A stretch of 64,000 nucleotides of DNA from Mobiluncus sp034180645 (GTDB taxonomy: Bacteria > Actinomycetota > Actinomycetes > Actinomycetales > Actinomycetaceae): assembly GCF_034180645.1 (NCBI RefSeq), contig NZ_JAXFNY010000021.1, positions 62,001 to 126,000 of the forward strand, given 5' to 3'. The translations under genes were made by a program, and so were the position numbers. A model generated the notes under the pieces. The model had not been told where the DNA came from, ran no database searches, and worked only from the letters and a program-made list of their open reading frames with translations. Below, one piece after another: positions 18,601-25,917 of the stretch. Each line of letters opens with the position of its first letter. Position 1 is the first letter of the stretch.

Positions 18601-21600
18601 AACCCCGTCAGAATCCTTGACGGTAATCGTCACGGAGTAGTCTTTATTCTCATCAGGTATTGTACCGGACAGTACAATATTGCCGCTACTATCGAGAGTG
18701 GCTGTGAGGGTATTCGGCAAACCGGTCACACTACCAACCAAGATGTAAGACCCGGTTCCGCCGCTCACGGTCGCTATAGTGGCTGAGTCGTTGCTCAAAT
18801 CCCGGTCTTTGCTAAGATTCCCGGCATCGTGTTCCGCAACCTTCAGAGTGGACGCTGTCACGACCAGGTTTTTCACGATGGTGGTGGTTTTGCCGTTTTC
18901 AGCGGTGGCGGTAATGGTGATGGGGTAGGTCCCAGATTTCCCAGAAGCAATCTTATTGGGCGAAAGCGTGCCGCTTTCGGGGTCGAATTCTACCCCCTGG
19001 GGCAGCCCCTCGACGGTCCATGAGGTAATCTTCGGCCCGTATTTGGTCGTACCCTTTGGCAATTCTGTCCAGCCCTGAACGCTCTTACCTTCCGTCCCGG
19101 TCAGGTCCGTGCTGGAACTGTTCGTCAGGCTGCTCAAGTTCGGTACTCGGTTGTCCTTGACCGCGTAAGTAATGGTGGCCGGCTCGCTAGTGTTACCGTT
19201 CTTATCCGTCACCGTCACACTAAACGTACCGCCCTCCGCGCTGGTGACGTGGCCAGGGCCGGGCTTTCCTGTAACGGTCAGTACATTATTGGTCAGCGTG
19301 AGACTCATCCAGCTAGGTTTGCCAGAATCTGAGACGCTCGCGTATTGCCCGGAGCCATCGCTAACCGGTATGACCTGGTTCACAGCAGTGTCTACCTCGG
19401 CGTTTATCGTGGTCGCGGTAACCTTGGGCTTACGGGTGTCCGCGATAGAAAACACCAGGTTGGATTTCTTGGTTTGCGCCGGGGAATCCGAATCGGTAAC
19501 GCTCACCACTACGGCGGCGCTGGTACCGGGCTTCGGGGTGCCCACGAGCTCACCGGTGGACTTGTCCAGGAACAATCCCGTGTCACCCAAGGCACAGTTG
19601 CCGGAGGCATCGGTATTGTCGCAGGGCACAGTCAGATAAGTGTACGGACTGACTCCGCCCGTAACCAAAGACGGGAGCGTCAATGAGTTGCCGGTAACGG
19701 CGTCCTTGTCCAAGCTAATCCCGATAGTGGGCAGATTACTGACAATCTTGCTCGAAACCTTATCCCAGGTCGTCTGGTCGATATTGTCAGGTTGCGTACT
19801 ACCGGAAGTTTGTTTCAGGATTACGCCTGTAGGCACGCCGCTCGGATTATCGATAAATTTCAGGTCAGTGACTACCGGGATAAATGCTTCTACGGTGACG
19901 GTTCGTCCCGCCGCCCCAGTCACGTAAATGTTCAGGGAGGATCCGGGCACCATCGTCTTGGGCCAGGTTCCGGTCAGACAGATGTCTCCACCCGCGTTGG
20001 TGGTCGGGGCGGTACCGCACCAATCAGCTTTTAGTTGTTGGGCGGGATCGGTAACTCCGGCGTTATAGGCGTCCAGCCCTTCCACCCGCAGATTGCGGTA
20101 AGGTGCAGCGCCGCCGGACACGGTGGCAATCTTAAGTTTTCCGTTCGTCCCGACCGGCTGTTTCTTAATGCCCTGACACGGGTAATCGGCTCCGCTCTGC
20201 GGCTTTGCGCACAGATTAGTGAGCTGCAACTGCGGGTTAATGACCAGCGTTTCCTTTGCACCTGCGGGCAGGCCGGCTTTATGCTGGGCGCTGTCGGTGA
20301 CCTCCAGTTTAGACAGGTCAATAGTGCCCGCCACCTTTGGGGTTCCGGTGATGCGCCCGTCACGTTCCAGGCACAGCCCCGACTCCACGCCTTGGTCGGT
20401 CTTTAAAATCCATCCGGTACAGCTGAACGGAGCTGTAGCTTTCTGATGTTTAGAGTCTGCCGGGAAGCTAAATCCGTAGCTACCACTACCTCCCGCAGCG
20501 GTGAACCGGAAAGTTGAGCCGTCCTTCTGCTGATATACCGCCCCAACGGCGGCGCTGGGCAGGATATAGCTTTCAAAGTTCAGCGGCGGATAAATCTCCG
20601 GGGTAAACACCCGGTCAATGCTGACCGCGGCAGTACCCGTTCCAGCACTCACCCGCAGGGTATAGGTTTCGCCGTTGGTTAGCGCACCGTCACGACAGGT
20701 GAGTTTCGGTTTGGAACCGCCGGTATTCACGCTGCAGCCGGTGACTGGCTGACCGTTCGAGCCGATAACCTGGTACGTCTTGGTGAGGCCCTCGGCACCG
20801 GTGGCGGGGTTAAAGGTCCACTCATAAGCCTGTCCGGTGGTTCCTCCCGGTGCGATACCCGGCTCGAATACCAAAGAGGTAGGCGACACTGTAATCTTGG
20901 CGCTAAATTCGGTGGACCATTTGCCGTTTACACCCAACGCTTTCAGGGGAACCTGATGTTCCCCGACGTCGCCCTTAACTGGGGTGCCGGTCAGCGTTCC
21001 GTCCGGATTGAGGCTAACCCCATCGAACCCGGGCAGTTTTTGAGCTGTGCTGGGGCACCCGGAGGTTTCAGTCGGTTTATAGTTAGAAGGCACAAAGCAC
21101 TTGATAACTGGGGATTGAGTCGAGTCAATCGCCTCGGTTACTTTTGCCGTGTCGGGCACCCGAATGCCTTGTTCCAGAATAATTGCCACGTTATTGTTGG
21201 TTTTTGGAATGCGCTGGTCGGTAACGTGAATCAGGAGGGTGACGTTACCCTCTAACCCGTTAGCTCCCTTAACTTTCAGGGTGACAGAACCGCTATTGCC
21301 TGCCACCGCTTCATGAGTTGCAGTTAAGGTGTACTTCCCGGTGTCAGAGTCAATCGTGAGAGTGACTCCCTCCGGCAGCACTTTGGTGTCGATTTCATAT
21401 TTTTGGGGCGTGCCCGAGGGGTCGTTTACCGGCAAGAACCCGGTGACGGTTTCCCCTACGTTTGCCGTGATGGAAGCACCCTCGGCCACACTCGGACGCC
21501 GTTCATCGACCCGTTTCAGGTTCAAGCCGACATTCACCGAACATCCACCTGTGCAAGAAACCATATCAGCATCGGTCACCACCACCCGCAGCTGAGGGAA

Positions 21601-24600
21601 CGAGTCTTTGCCCATAGTCGCCCCCACCAGTTTGCCGTTGCTATCCAGCAACAGGCCGGAAGCGCTACCATCCGCATTGGGAACCTGGTAGCGACCCCCG
21701 GAAGGGGTGGCATCATGCCATGAACCGCTACCGTCCTGGTATTGCAGTTTGTAACTGTAGGGTGAAACCCCGCCGGAAATGCCAGCCGCAGAACTCACGT
21801 CCAGCAGCGGCTTGTTGGAAGTGTAGGTCGTTCCGCCCTGAGCAGTCGCGGACAGGGTATCTGTTGTCGCCTTCAGGTCAGTTTTGATGCGCAGCTGGAA
21901 AGTGACGGTAGTCGAGGAGCGTTCCGCCGCAGTGCCGTCTTTGCCCCGCAGGTAAACCTTGACGTTCACCCCGTCTGGCGTGGTGGTTTCCAAAGGCTTG
22001 CCAGTGATTACACCATTGGCGTCCATGGTCAAGCCGGCCGGCAAACCGGCAGCGCTGAAAGTGTAATTCGCGAAGTTCCCGGTACCGCCCGACAGATAGG
22101 GCTTTACGTCCTGCGGTCCGTAGCTCAATCCTTTCGTACCATCGGGCAGGTCCGCGCTGTTGCCCGCTCCGGGGTCGGTGTCAGCCACGATTTGGGGCAG
22201 CAGCGTCATCTTTAGCCAGCCCTCCGACCCGGTCAGGGTGGTCAGGGCTTTCACTTGGGGCAGGGTGTATTTGGCGCCGTTTAAGGTGCGGCCATTTTTG
22301 TCGGTGTATTTCACCTGCAGGTAATAGGTCGTAGCCTTGGACACGTTCGGGGTGCCGGAACAGAGAATAAATTGCCCACCGCCGGAATTATTATTCTGGA
22401 TTTCACATTTCACCCCGCCAATGTTTCCCGCTTGTACCTCGTGATTGTCGCCGTCATAGACTTTGAGAATTTTGGCTTCGGTGTAGGTATTGCGAGGCAA
22501 AGTAGTACCGCTAACCGTCAATTCATTAGCCGTGGGTTCCCCACCGGAAACCCAAATCACAATGGGAGTTCCGTTCGCGTTCTGGTACTCACTGCCACCA
22601 GAGCCGGTGGGTAGCTGGGCGCGCTGCAAAATCATGGGCGAGCCGGGGTAGATCTCATACTTCACAGCGGGGGTGACCCCACCGTCCTCGTCGGTGGCTC
22701 TCACCCAGAAAACAGCAGATTTGTGCTCTTGGGTGGTGCCGGTGACTTGGCCGGTCGCTGGGTTAAACTTCAAGCCGCTCTCAGTGTTGCCGTTACGCAG
22801 GCTCACCATCCCGTCCGTGCCGGGCACGAGCGCGGCGCTGCTCTGTCCCGGGTCAGTGTCGAACACCTGATAGGTGAAGTGCCGGCCTTGCCAATCCGGG
22901 AAGGGCGAAACCAAACCGGAGTAGGGCACCCCGACGGCGGGGAACTTTTCCAGCGGGGAGTACTTGCTCACCTCAGAATCCGGAGTCCCCGGTTCTATCT
23001 GCGGTTTTAGACGCGGCTCGACTGTCCAAGGCAGATACTGCACTGACGTGTGCGATTTGCCCTCTTTGTCGGTGAAGGTGAATTTGACCCACAGCGAGTG
23101 AACCCCAGATTTTTCCGGCGTACCGCTAAGCGTGCAGCCGTTACCCGTGCTCTCCCGCTTCAAGCCGTAAGGTAGGGAATCTGTGGCGGCCGCGGTGTCA
23201 GTATTTGAAACCACCTGGCAACCGGTGAGCTTAACCAAGTTATCAGCCGGTGCCTTCTTGGTGATTGTGAAGGTTCCCGGTGTGTTCGCCGCTCCCTTGC
23301 TGATTTCAAGTTGAATCGGTTTGTACAGGAAACTTTGCGAGGCCAGCACCTGCCATTCGGGATGTTGAGAGATGTTTTTAGGAACGACATCGACCCAATA
23401 TTGCTTAAAAGTGTCGCCAGTCAGTTCCGTGTCAAAGGTCACCGACCCGCTGCCTTGATTACCTTGTGCTGTAAATGTTTTGGACTCGATGGGTTCTCCC
23501 GAACCGTTATCGCTCAACGTTCCGGCGTACAGATGAGCCACCAGCGGGGTGTTCAGCGGCAATCGGCTGTAATCCACTGTGACTTTATCCCCATAGAAGG
23601 ATTGGGTACCCGAATCTGTTCCCAAACTTTCCCCGTGGGGCAGCAGTTGCATTTGCAGCGGCCGCAACAGTACCCGAACGTTATCCTCCCAGCGGGTGCC
23701 GGTCCAACCCTGGTTGGCGCTGCCGAGGATACCGTTAAGCGTAGTTCCCCAGCTATCAACCGCGGTGGGGAACGGACTCCAGTAGGCCATCCGCTTGGGC
23801 AACGGTTGCAGACTTACGGTGTCTTGCGTACAGGTCCCTTTGAACACCTGGAACTTCATGTTTTTAAGATCAACATCGTTGTTAAAGTAAATCGTCCAGT
23901 TAGGGGTTTTACCGTCATCATTTGATAGGTTCTTGGTAGTGGTGCAGCGAGCCTCGACACTGTTGTCTTTATTTTTCACTGCCGCGACCACCACATAGCC
24001 TTCGACCGGGGTGTTCACTGGGTAATCTTCAATGTTCGCTCGCCCCACGTAAGCATTGCCGCCGCCCCTGTTAAGGGTTTGGTTTTCCCAACGCACATAG
24101 CCCTGCAAAGTCTTTTTCTTTGCTGCCCAACCGGTTGCGGGTGGTGCAGCAAGGGAAGGCTCGATAGTTACCCCGTTTCCAAGCAGTTCCTCTTGCGACT
24201 CCGCGACTTTAATGAGCCCGATATTCATCTGGGATACCTGGGTAGAGTTCCTGCCTACGGAAAGGAAACCCCACTGCATCATCTGGCTGGCAGTCCAGTT
24301 GAAATCTTTCCTGGTGGAGTAACCCTGGATGACCCCGCCGGTGCGCTCCGAGAAAGTCAGACGGTATCCAGGAACCTGTTCGGGGTTAATCCACACCTGG
24401 AGACGCTGTACCTTGCCTTCGCCGGGGCGGAATTGTCCCAGTTCCCCGTTGTAATCAACGAAGTCGCGCATTTTGATGGCATAGTTCGAGGACCGCCCAG
24501 TTTTTGAATTTGTTTCGACAGAGGTGGTGGTGGTTTTGAAAATCGGCGACCACGCCCCATTATTGGCCTGGTAGCGGGCAAATACATGGATACCAGCAAC

Positions 24601-24861
24601 GAGCTCCTCACCATTGTCATCAGTCGCACCAGCGCGTTCCCCCGAGAGATAGGTAACGACTTTCCCGGTCACCACCCAGTTATCCTGCGGGGAAGCATTG
24701 GATTCAATCGGTTCGCGTCCCCCGATAATCCAAGTCGGCAGGTCAATCACACCGGGGAACGCGGCACGTTCCTGCGCCACCGCCATAGTTGGAAAAACCA
24801 GCCCCAACAGGGTCAAAGCCAACGCGGTGCCCGCGACAGTCAAACGCCGCAAGATGCTCAT
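12700..24861 (-). CDS. Giant secreted multi-Ig-domain surface protein with C-terminal cell-wall-binding repeats
   Basis: A single 4,053-residue reading frame. Residues 1-29 are a signal peptide (basic MSILRR, hydrophobic core, AVA cleavage site before QERAAF). After an N-terminal region of ~550 residues come about twenty putative-Ig (He_PIG-like) modules, recognised by the repeated turn G-L/V-x-[L/F/I]-[D/N/P]-x-x-[G]-x-[L/I/V]-x-G-[T/K]-P, for example GLSINPQTGQISGTP and FLDKSTGELVGTP. At ~3690-3720 a Pro/Thr linker (PEPTNPTPSATPEPRPG) leads to three CWB2 repeats, which bind anionic wall polymers. There is no LPXTG motif. ATG at 24861 follows a G-rich ribosome site. Probable role: wall-bound adhesin or fibre; the ligand is unknown. 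Large size and repeats make assembly errors worth excluding, but the frame is intact throughout. Confidence 0.9.
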   Translation of the reverse strand: MSILRRLTVAGTALALTLLGLVFPTMAVAQERAAFPGVIDLPTWIIGGREPIESNASPQDNWVVTGKVVTYLSGERAGATDDNGEELVAGIHVFARYQANNGAWSPIFKTTTTSVETNSKTGRSSNYAIKMRDFVDYNGELGQFRPGEGKVQRLQVWINPEQVPGYRLTFSERTGGVIQGYSTRKDFNWTASQMMQWGFLSVGRNSTQVSQMNIGLIKVAESQEELLGNGVTIEPSLAAPPATGWAAKKKTLQGYVRWENQTLNRGGGNAYVGRANIEDYPVNTPVEGYVVVAAVKNKDNSVEARCTTTKNLSNDDGKTPNWTIYFNNDVDLKNMKFQVFKGTCTQDTVSLQPLPKRMAYWSPFPTAVDSWGTTLNGILGSANQGWTGTRWEDNVRVLLRPLQMQLLPHGESLGTDSGTQSFYGDKVTVDYSRLPLNTPLVAHLYAGTLSDNGSGEPIESKTFTAQGNQGSGSVTFDTELTGDTFKQYWVDVVPKNISQHPEWQVLASQSFLYKPIQLEISKGAANTPGTFTITKKAPADNLVKLTGCQVVSNTDTAAATDSLPYGLKRESTGNGCTLSGTPEKSGVHSLWVKFTFTDKEGKSHTSVQYLPWTVEPRLKPQIEPGTPDSEVSKYSPLEKFPAVGVPYSGLVSPFPDWQGRHFTYQVFDTDPGQSSAALVPGTDGMVSLRNGNTESGLKFNPATGQVTGTTQEHKSAVFWVRATDEDGGVTPAVKYEIYPGSPMILQRAQLPTGSGGSEYQNANGTPIVIWVSGGEPTANELTVSGTTLPRNTYTEAKILKVYDGDNHEVQAGNIGGVKCEIQNNNSGGGQFILCSGTPNVSKATTYYLQVKYTDKNGRTLNGAKYTLPQVKALTTLTGSEGWLKMTLLPQIVADTDPGAGNSADLPDGTKGLSYGPQDVKPYLSGGTGNFANYTFSAAGLPAGLTMDANGVITGKPLETTTPDGVNVKVYLRGKDGTAAERSSTTVTFQLRIKTDLKATTDTLSATAQGGTTYTSNKPLLDVSSAAGISGGVSPYSYKLQYQDGSGSWHDATPSGGRYQVPNADGSASGLLLDSNGKLVGATMGKDSFPQLRVVVTDADMVSCTGGCSVNVGLNLKRVDERRPSVAEGASITANVGETVTGFLPVNDPSGTPQKYEIDTKVLPEGVTLTIDSDTGKYTLTATHEAVAGNSGSVTLKVKGANGLEGNVTLLIHVTDQRIPKTNNNVAIILEQGIRVPDTAKVTEAIDSTQSPVIKCFVPSNYKPTETSGCPSTAQKLPGFDGVSLNPDGTLTGTPVKGDVGEHQVPLKALGVNGKWSTEFSAKITVSPTSLVFEPGIAPGGTTGQAYEWTFNPATGAEGLTKTYQVIGSNGQPVTGCSVNTGGSKPKLTCRDGALTNGETYTLRVSAGTGTAAVSIDRVFTPEIYPPLNFESYILPSAAVGAVYQQKDGSTFRFTAAGGSGSYGFSFPADSKHQKATAPFSCTGWILKTDQGVESGLCLERDGRITGTPKVAGTIDLSKLEVTDSAQHKAGLPAGAKETLVINPQLQLTNLCAKPQSGADYPCQGIKKQPVGTNGKLKIATVSGGAAPYRNLRVEGLDAYNAGVTDPAQQLKADWCGTAPTTNAGGDICLTGTWPKTMVPGSSLNIYVTGAAGRTVTVEAFIPVVTDLKFIDNPSGVPTGVILKQTSGSTQPDNIDQTTWDKVSSKIVSNLPTIGISLDKDAVTGNSLTLPSLVTGGVSPYTYLTVPCDNTDASGNCALGDTGLFLDKSTGELVGTPKPGTSAAVVVSVTDSDSPAQTKKSNLVFSIADTRKPKVTATTINAEVDTAVNQVIPVSDGSGQYASVSDSGKPSWMSLTLTNNVLTVTGKPGPGHVTSAEGGTFSVTVTDKNGNTSEPATITYAVKDNRVPNLSSLTNSSSTDLTGTEGKSVQGWTELPKGTTKYGPKITSWTVEGLPQGVEFDPESGTLSPNKIASGKSGTYPITITATAENGKTTTIVKNLVVTASTLKVAEHDAGNLSKDRDLSNDSATIATVSGGTGSYILVGSVTGLPNTLTATLDSSGNIVLSGTIPDENKDYSVTITVKDSDGVQRTLTRTLHIGKGLSVAKTTMPTATIDKAYEQQCLGVSGGTKPYRISGTPTGVPTGMTIKVENNDVCLSGVPTTGAGNVATATFTLTDNSNPAGSITVTIKIPVNEKFTATEPNPSSHNFYAGNAIIAFTPTEGSGDSCYGLNSSEGCLKADITYSASGLPAGLSINPQTGQISGTPTELVKNRDISVTVASSAPGSNPITKTFSLTVASAFSDPNNDFNVAPSTTVPELDANGTVKTDNSSNQVLPVPEIKNANGDTVATGKYSIENVQPDSQGNYPLGKSGLALTPDGKLVGTLKPGQPNTPGTNGTFNLGDYPVVLNDNAGGGQIGPKTVAFTVTDTRTPQITVNSATVEVGQAADISMGVTGGSGKIDTVSLSGCNNLSVAEGKIHVPENAFSEGTRVTCQVTVKDYNGKSVNSTLTISVNDSRQPKFNTNERERYAWQGLDFTHVTLGNNSEPGIPVMTWLVDPATDPTAAPLKSVKIAGLPDKFKVMLGNNEADKDNDGVYTCDTPADCTIVGYAAKDVTGVKDFTLTITADTQNSEGQATNLTASKSIPLRVFASPLQLNTSTPNGMIRATNGSYTSTVGTVDYRGTITSTTQAGDALLHNDSAWDGTYALDNNADYQIVKVTAYNRDGSNAEVASHGLTLTATPASPAAMPKGDQAKKAQTLTLKSTNTGTIPEGTTSLAVELKLTDGHGIVRSATVNIPVVQKLEWAGPPFNSAADPVKLGTVGVPGAPYPAYYAEAKGGDGSLSTSLADATTNITTAVEADAKAKFNGRTGYQGIPPVYCAAQGTIESDTRPKCFPIPDLGGTIPANAWNNPVPANYKGLFMLSNGKLSGSIPENVTAGTYPAQVLVIDGSGQLIKKTFSITVEQKLTLTLPNNKLPDGKRGICYGSTTGEKPNNGTCSVSKEVGTYDGPDDITATCELIPPVDGLAVTCTGGTVTISGAPTQTYDGNATVKVTLTGGAGQSVEKTLPLLIETDLIFQNSDNVKVETDPDGTQKIEVNTTANGKDLPKMKLEVTGGVTEGEDSYTYYVEDKGGNRVSPVPCPAGVTSTTSKPIVCYPIGTTGLVLDSEGNIHGTPNPGGSAEGNFVVADSDTTPRTKKAAITVNIADKRPPQVYDLTINTTVGATSLSGSTQLVAEDPQNPPVNTSTLPSEQQTAAGKHGFSTIKPTGALGTPDECSVTDSMPGWLTLGTDGVISLASNQKVPVNAAGEPHKFCVWYVGPNGANAPKPAVVSVNVTDQRRVTIDGGNGDTTDAEIGAPVSPDPATLVEARIPADLVNSPTKPLVTKLNPDGTACTGTICKFTSTGTSFTDESIDGLTVTGLNCTGTGNDPRSCSIAVSGTPTPSAAGDHQLSYRITLPNGQTQIISHTLHIPPYDLALSLEPMNPAVVGLDYLQISKPVLAQGGSRSYWFQLWDPKHPVDDASASNNTAKVGDMDLVTTGNQVKLQWKPTDADLAKASGGNIPVTITVWDKTACQMNSNGPGENKPGPADCLYKVTKTVNIPLHAAPVTTDITVPEVTEGTSTSSSPVYTGNGKAELSGTIAPGNEHLFTFDPNSGVVTLKDTARPGTYTAVIRVTLPGVAIPFYRNVTFTVKEKPVPEPTNPTPSATPEPRPGVAPLSPSTGITYPARDLDTLVVRHGGNDRIGTSLAVLDFFSAKSSTPTEANNLVVAYADYAGKVSLPWSDTAVLVRDDDYPDALVAGPLAANYNAPILMTPTKQVPHRVVDALRTYGFTKVILVGNSGAISAGAASQLQNAGFQVQRLGGQDRYRTAGAVADHLLAARGRDKSDVYLATGVDYPDALSASSAAIKNVGVVLLTPRRTVDGTSQGWMNSAKAAKVVAVGGPAVAAAEKSVHLDEKQVGVDRYETAEKVASAYFPPNPGRIAVATGKDFPDATLAASLTARTGSPLVLTRPDTLTKPTTQFLTRNRASVRKVDVVGGKAAVTEKVRGEIYSALR
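12720..13710 (-). repeat. Three CWB2 cell-wall-binding repeats inside the giant protein
   Basis: The three copies begin at the motifs RHGGNDRIGTS (about 13680), RLGGQDRYRTA (about 13290) and VGVDRYETAEK (about 12990). Each ends with a V-x-x-VGG/VGN strand (KVILVGNSGAIS, KVVAVGGPAVAA, KVDVVGGKAAVT). They are about 100-120 residues each. In clostridial S-layer proteins three such repeats form the trimer-like anchor to secondary wall polymers. Confidence 0.85.
13800..23250 (-). repeat. Array of about twenty Ig-like modules inside the giant protein
   Basis: Divergent modules of roughly 80-170 residues, each with the SGTP-like turn. At least eight junctions carry a D-x-R-x-P-like motif. Examples are DERRPSV near 21500, DQRIPK near 21215, DTRKPKV near 19435, DNRVPNL near 19150, DSRQPKF near 17320, DTRTPQI near 17580, DKRPPQV near 15250 and the variant DQRRVT near 14860. 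Many modules also contain cysteine pairs. The modules have diverged at DNA level, so this is an old array and not a recent tandem expansion. Confidence 0.75.
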
Positions 24862-24978
24862 CGTTCCCGCCCCCTTTTTTCTTTAAAACTTAACTACTTC
24901 TCACACTACAAGAATCATATCGGCACTACGGGGAGAAATCTTAGGGAAAAGTGAAGTCGTTTTGGGACTGACCAGGAT

Positions 24979-25839
24979 TTATTCAAAATCCACGACCACC
25001 GGAGCGTGGTCGGAGGGCTGTTCCCCATCACGCTCCGCAGTATCAATAAACGCGCCGGTCACACGGGAAACCAGGCGCGGAGTAGCCAAGGCAAAGTCGA
25101 TTTTCATGCCTTGGTTACGCCGCCAGCGGGCACGTTGATAATCCCAGTAGGTCCAGCCGGGAGCGAATTGCCGGGTAATTTCGGTCAGATTTCCTGGCAA
25201 ACCCGCGATGAGGTCATCGTGGAGGGTGACCGCGTCACCGACCGTGTCGGGGTCCAGGAGCTTGGCAAACACTTGCCGCTCCGGTTCGGAGACATGGGTC
25301 GCCTCGACAAAGTCCGCCACGTCCCACACGTCCTCGTCACGCGGAGCCACGTTGAAGTCCCCCAGGTAAAGCCCCAAACTCTCCGGATCTGTGTCCAGAG
25401 TGCGAATCACGTGGGAACGCAGGGAATCGAGCCATTTTAACTTGTACTGGTAGTGAGGGTGGCCGACTTCGCGCCCATTGGGAACATAGAGCGACCAGCA
25501 CTCCACCCCGGCCACGCGCACCCCCAACACTCGTGGTTCCAGCTGGGGCGGTTTGGGCGGGACAGAAAAGTACGGTTGGGCGATGGCACCGTAAAACTCG
25601 GTACCCAGCAGGTGAGCGCTAATCCCCTGGCGCACCGCCACCGCGACCCCGTTCCACTGATTCAAACCGTTGACAAATACTTGGTAACCTGCGGTTTCAA
25701 AGGCGGCAGTAGGGAACTGATCGTTGCGGCACTTGATTTCTTGCATCGCCAAAACGTCAATGTTTTCACGTTCCAGGAACGCCGTCACTCGATTCAAGCG
25801 AGTGCGAATCGAGTTCACGTTCCAAGTCGCTATACGCAC
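24979..25839 (-). CDS. xth: Exodeoxyribonuclease III
   Basis: A 286-residue AP endonuclease/3'-5' exonuclease of base-excision repair. It begins RIATWNVNSIRTRL, with the metal-binding glutamate in AMQEIKC near residue 34, YVPNG, LYLGDFNVAP near 158, and the C-terminal SDHAPVVVDFE with the catalytic Asp-His. The GTG start at 25839 has a strong AGGGAGG site 5 nt away. The first ~75 bp upstream is shared with the divergent beta-glucosidase gene. Confidence 0.94.
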   Translation of the reverse strand: MRIATWNVNSIRTRLNRVTAFLERENIDVLAMQEIKCRNDQFPTAAFETAGYQVFVNGLNQWNGVAVAVRQGISAHLLGTEFYGAIAQPYFSVPPKPPQLEPRVLGVRVAGVECWSLYVPNGREVGHPHYQYKLKWLDSLRSHVIRTLDTDPESLGLYLGDFNVAPRDEDVWDVADFVEATHVSEPERQVFAKLLDPDTVGDAVTLHDDLIAGLPGNLTEITRQFAPGWTYWDYQRARWRRNQGMKIDFALATPRLVSRVTGAFIDTAERDGEQPSDHAPVVVDFE

Positions 25840-25917
25840 CGTTACCTCCCTAAGAACCAGCGTTTCCAGTCTACCGAATTCCCATTTTCCCTGGGCAAGG
25901 ATGACTATAATTGCCTT

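Noticed and set aside
13158..24954. Many long plus-strand frames antisense to the giant gene (for example 15742-16812 and 17254-18786)
   Set aside because: They lie wholly opposite a continuous, domain-rich 4,053-residue frame and have no ribosome sites or recognisable products; they are shadows of GC-rich coding DNA.
25453..25917. N-terminal extension of the beta-glucosidase
   Set aside because: It overlaps xth on the other strand; the family start is at the ATG at 25918.
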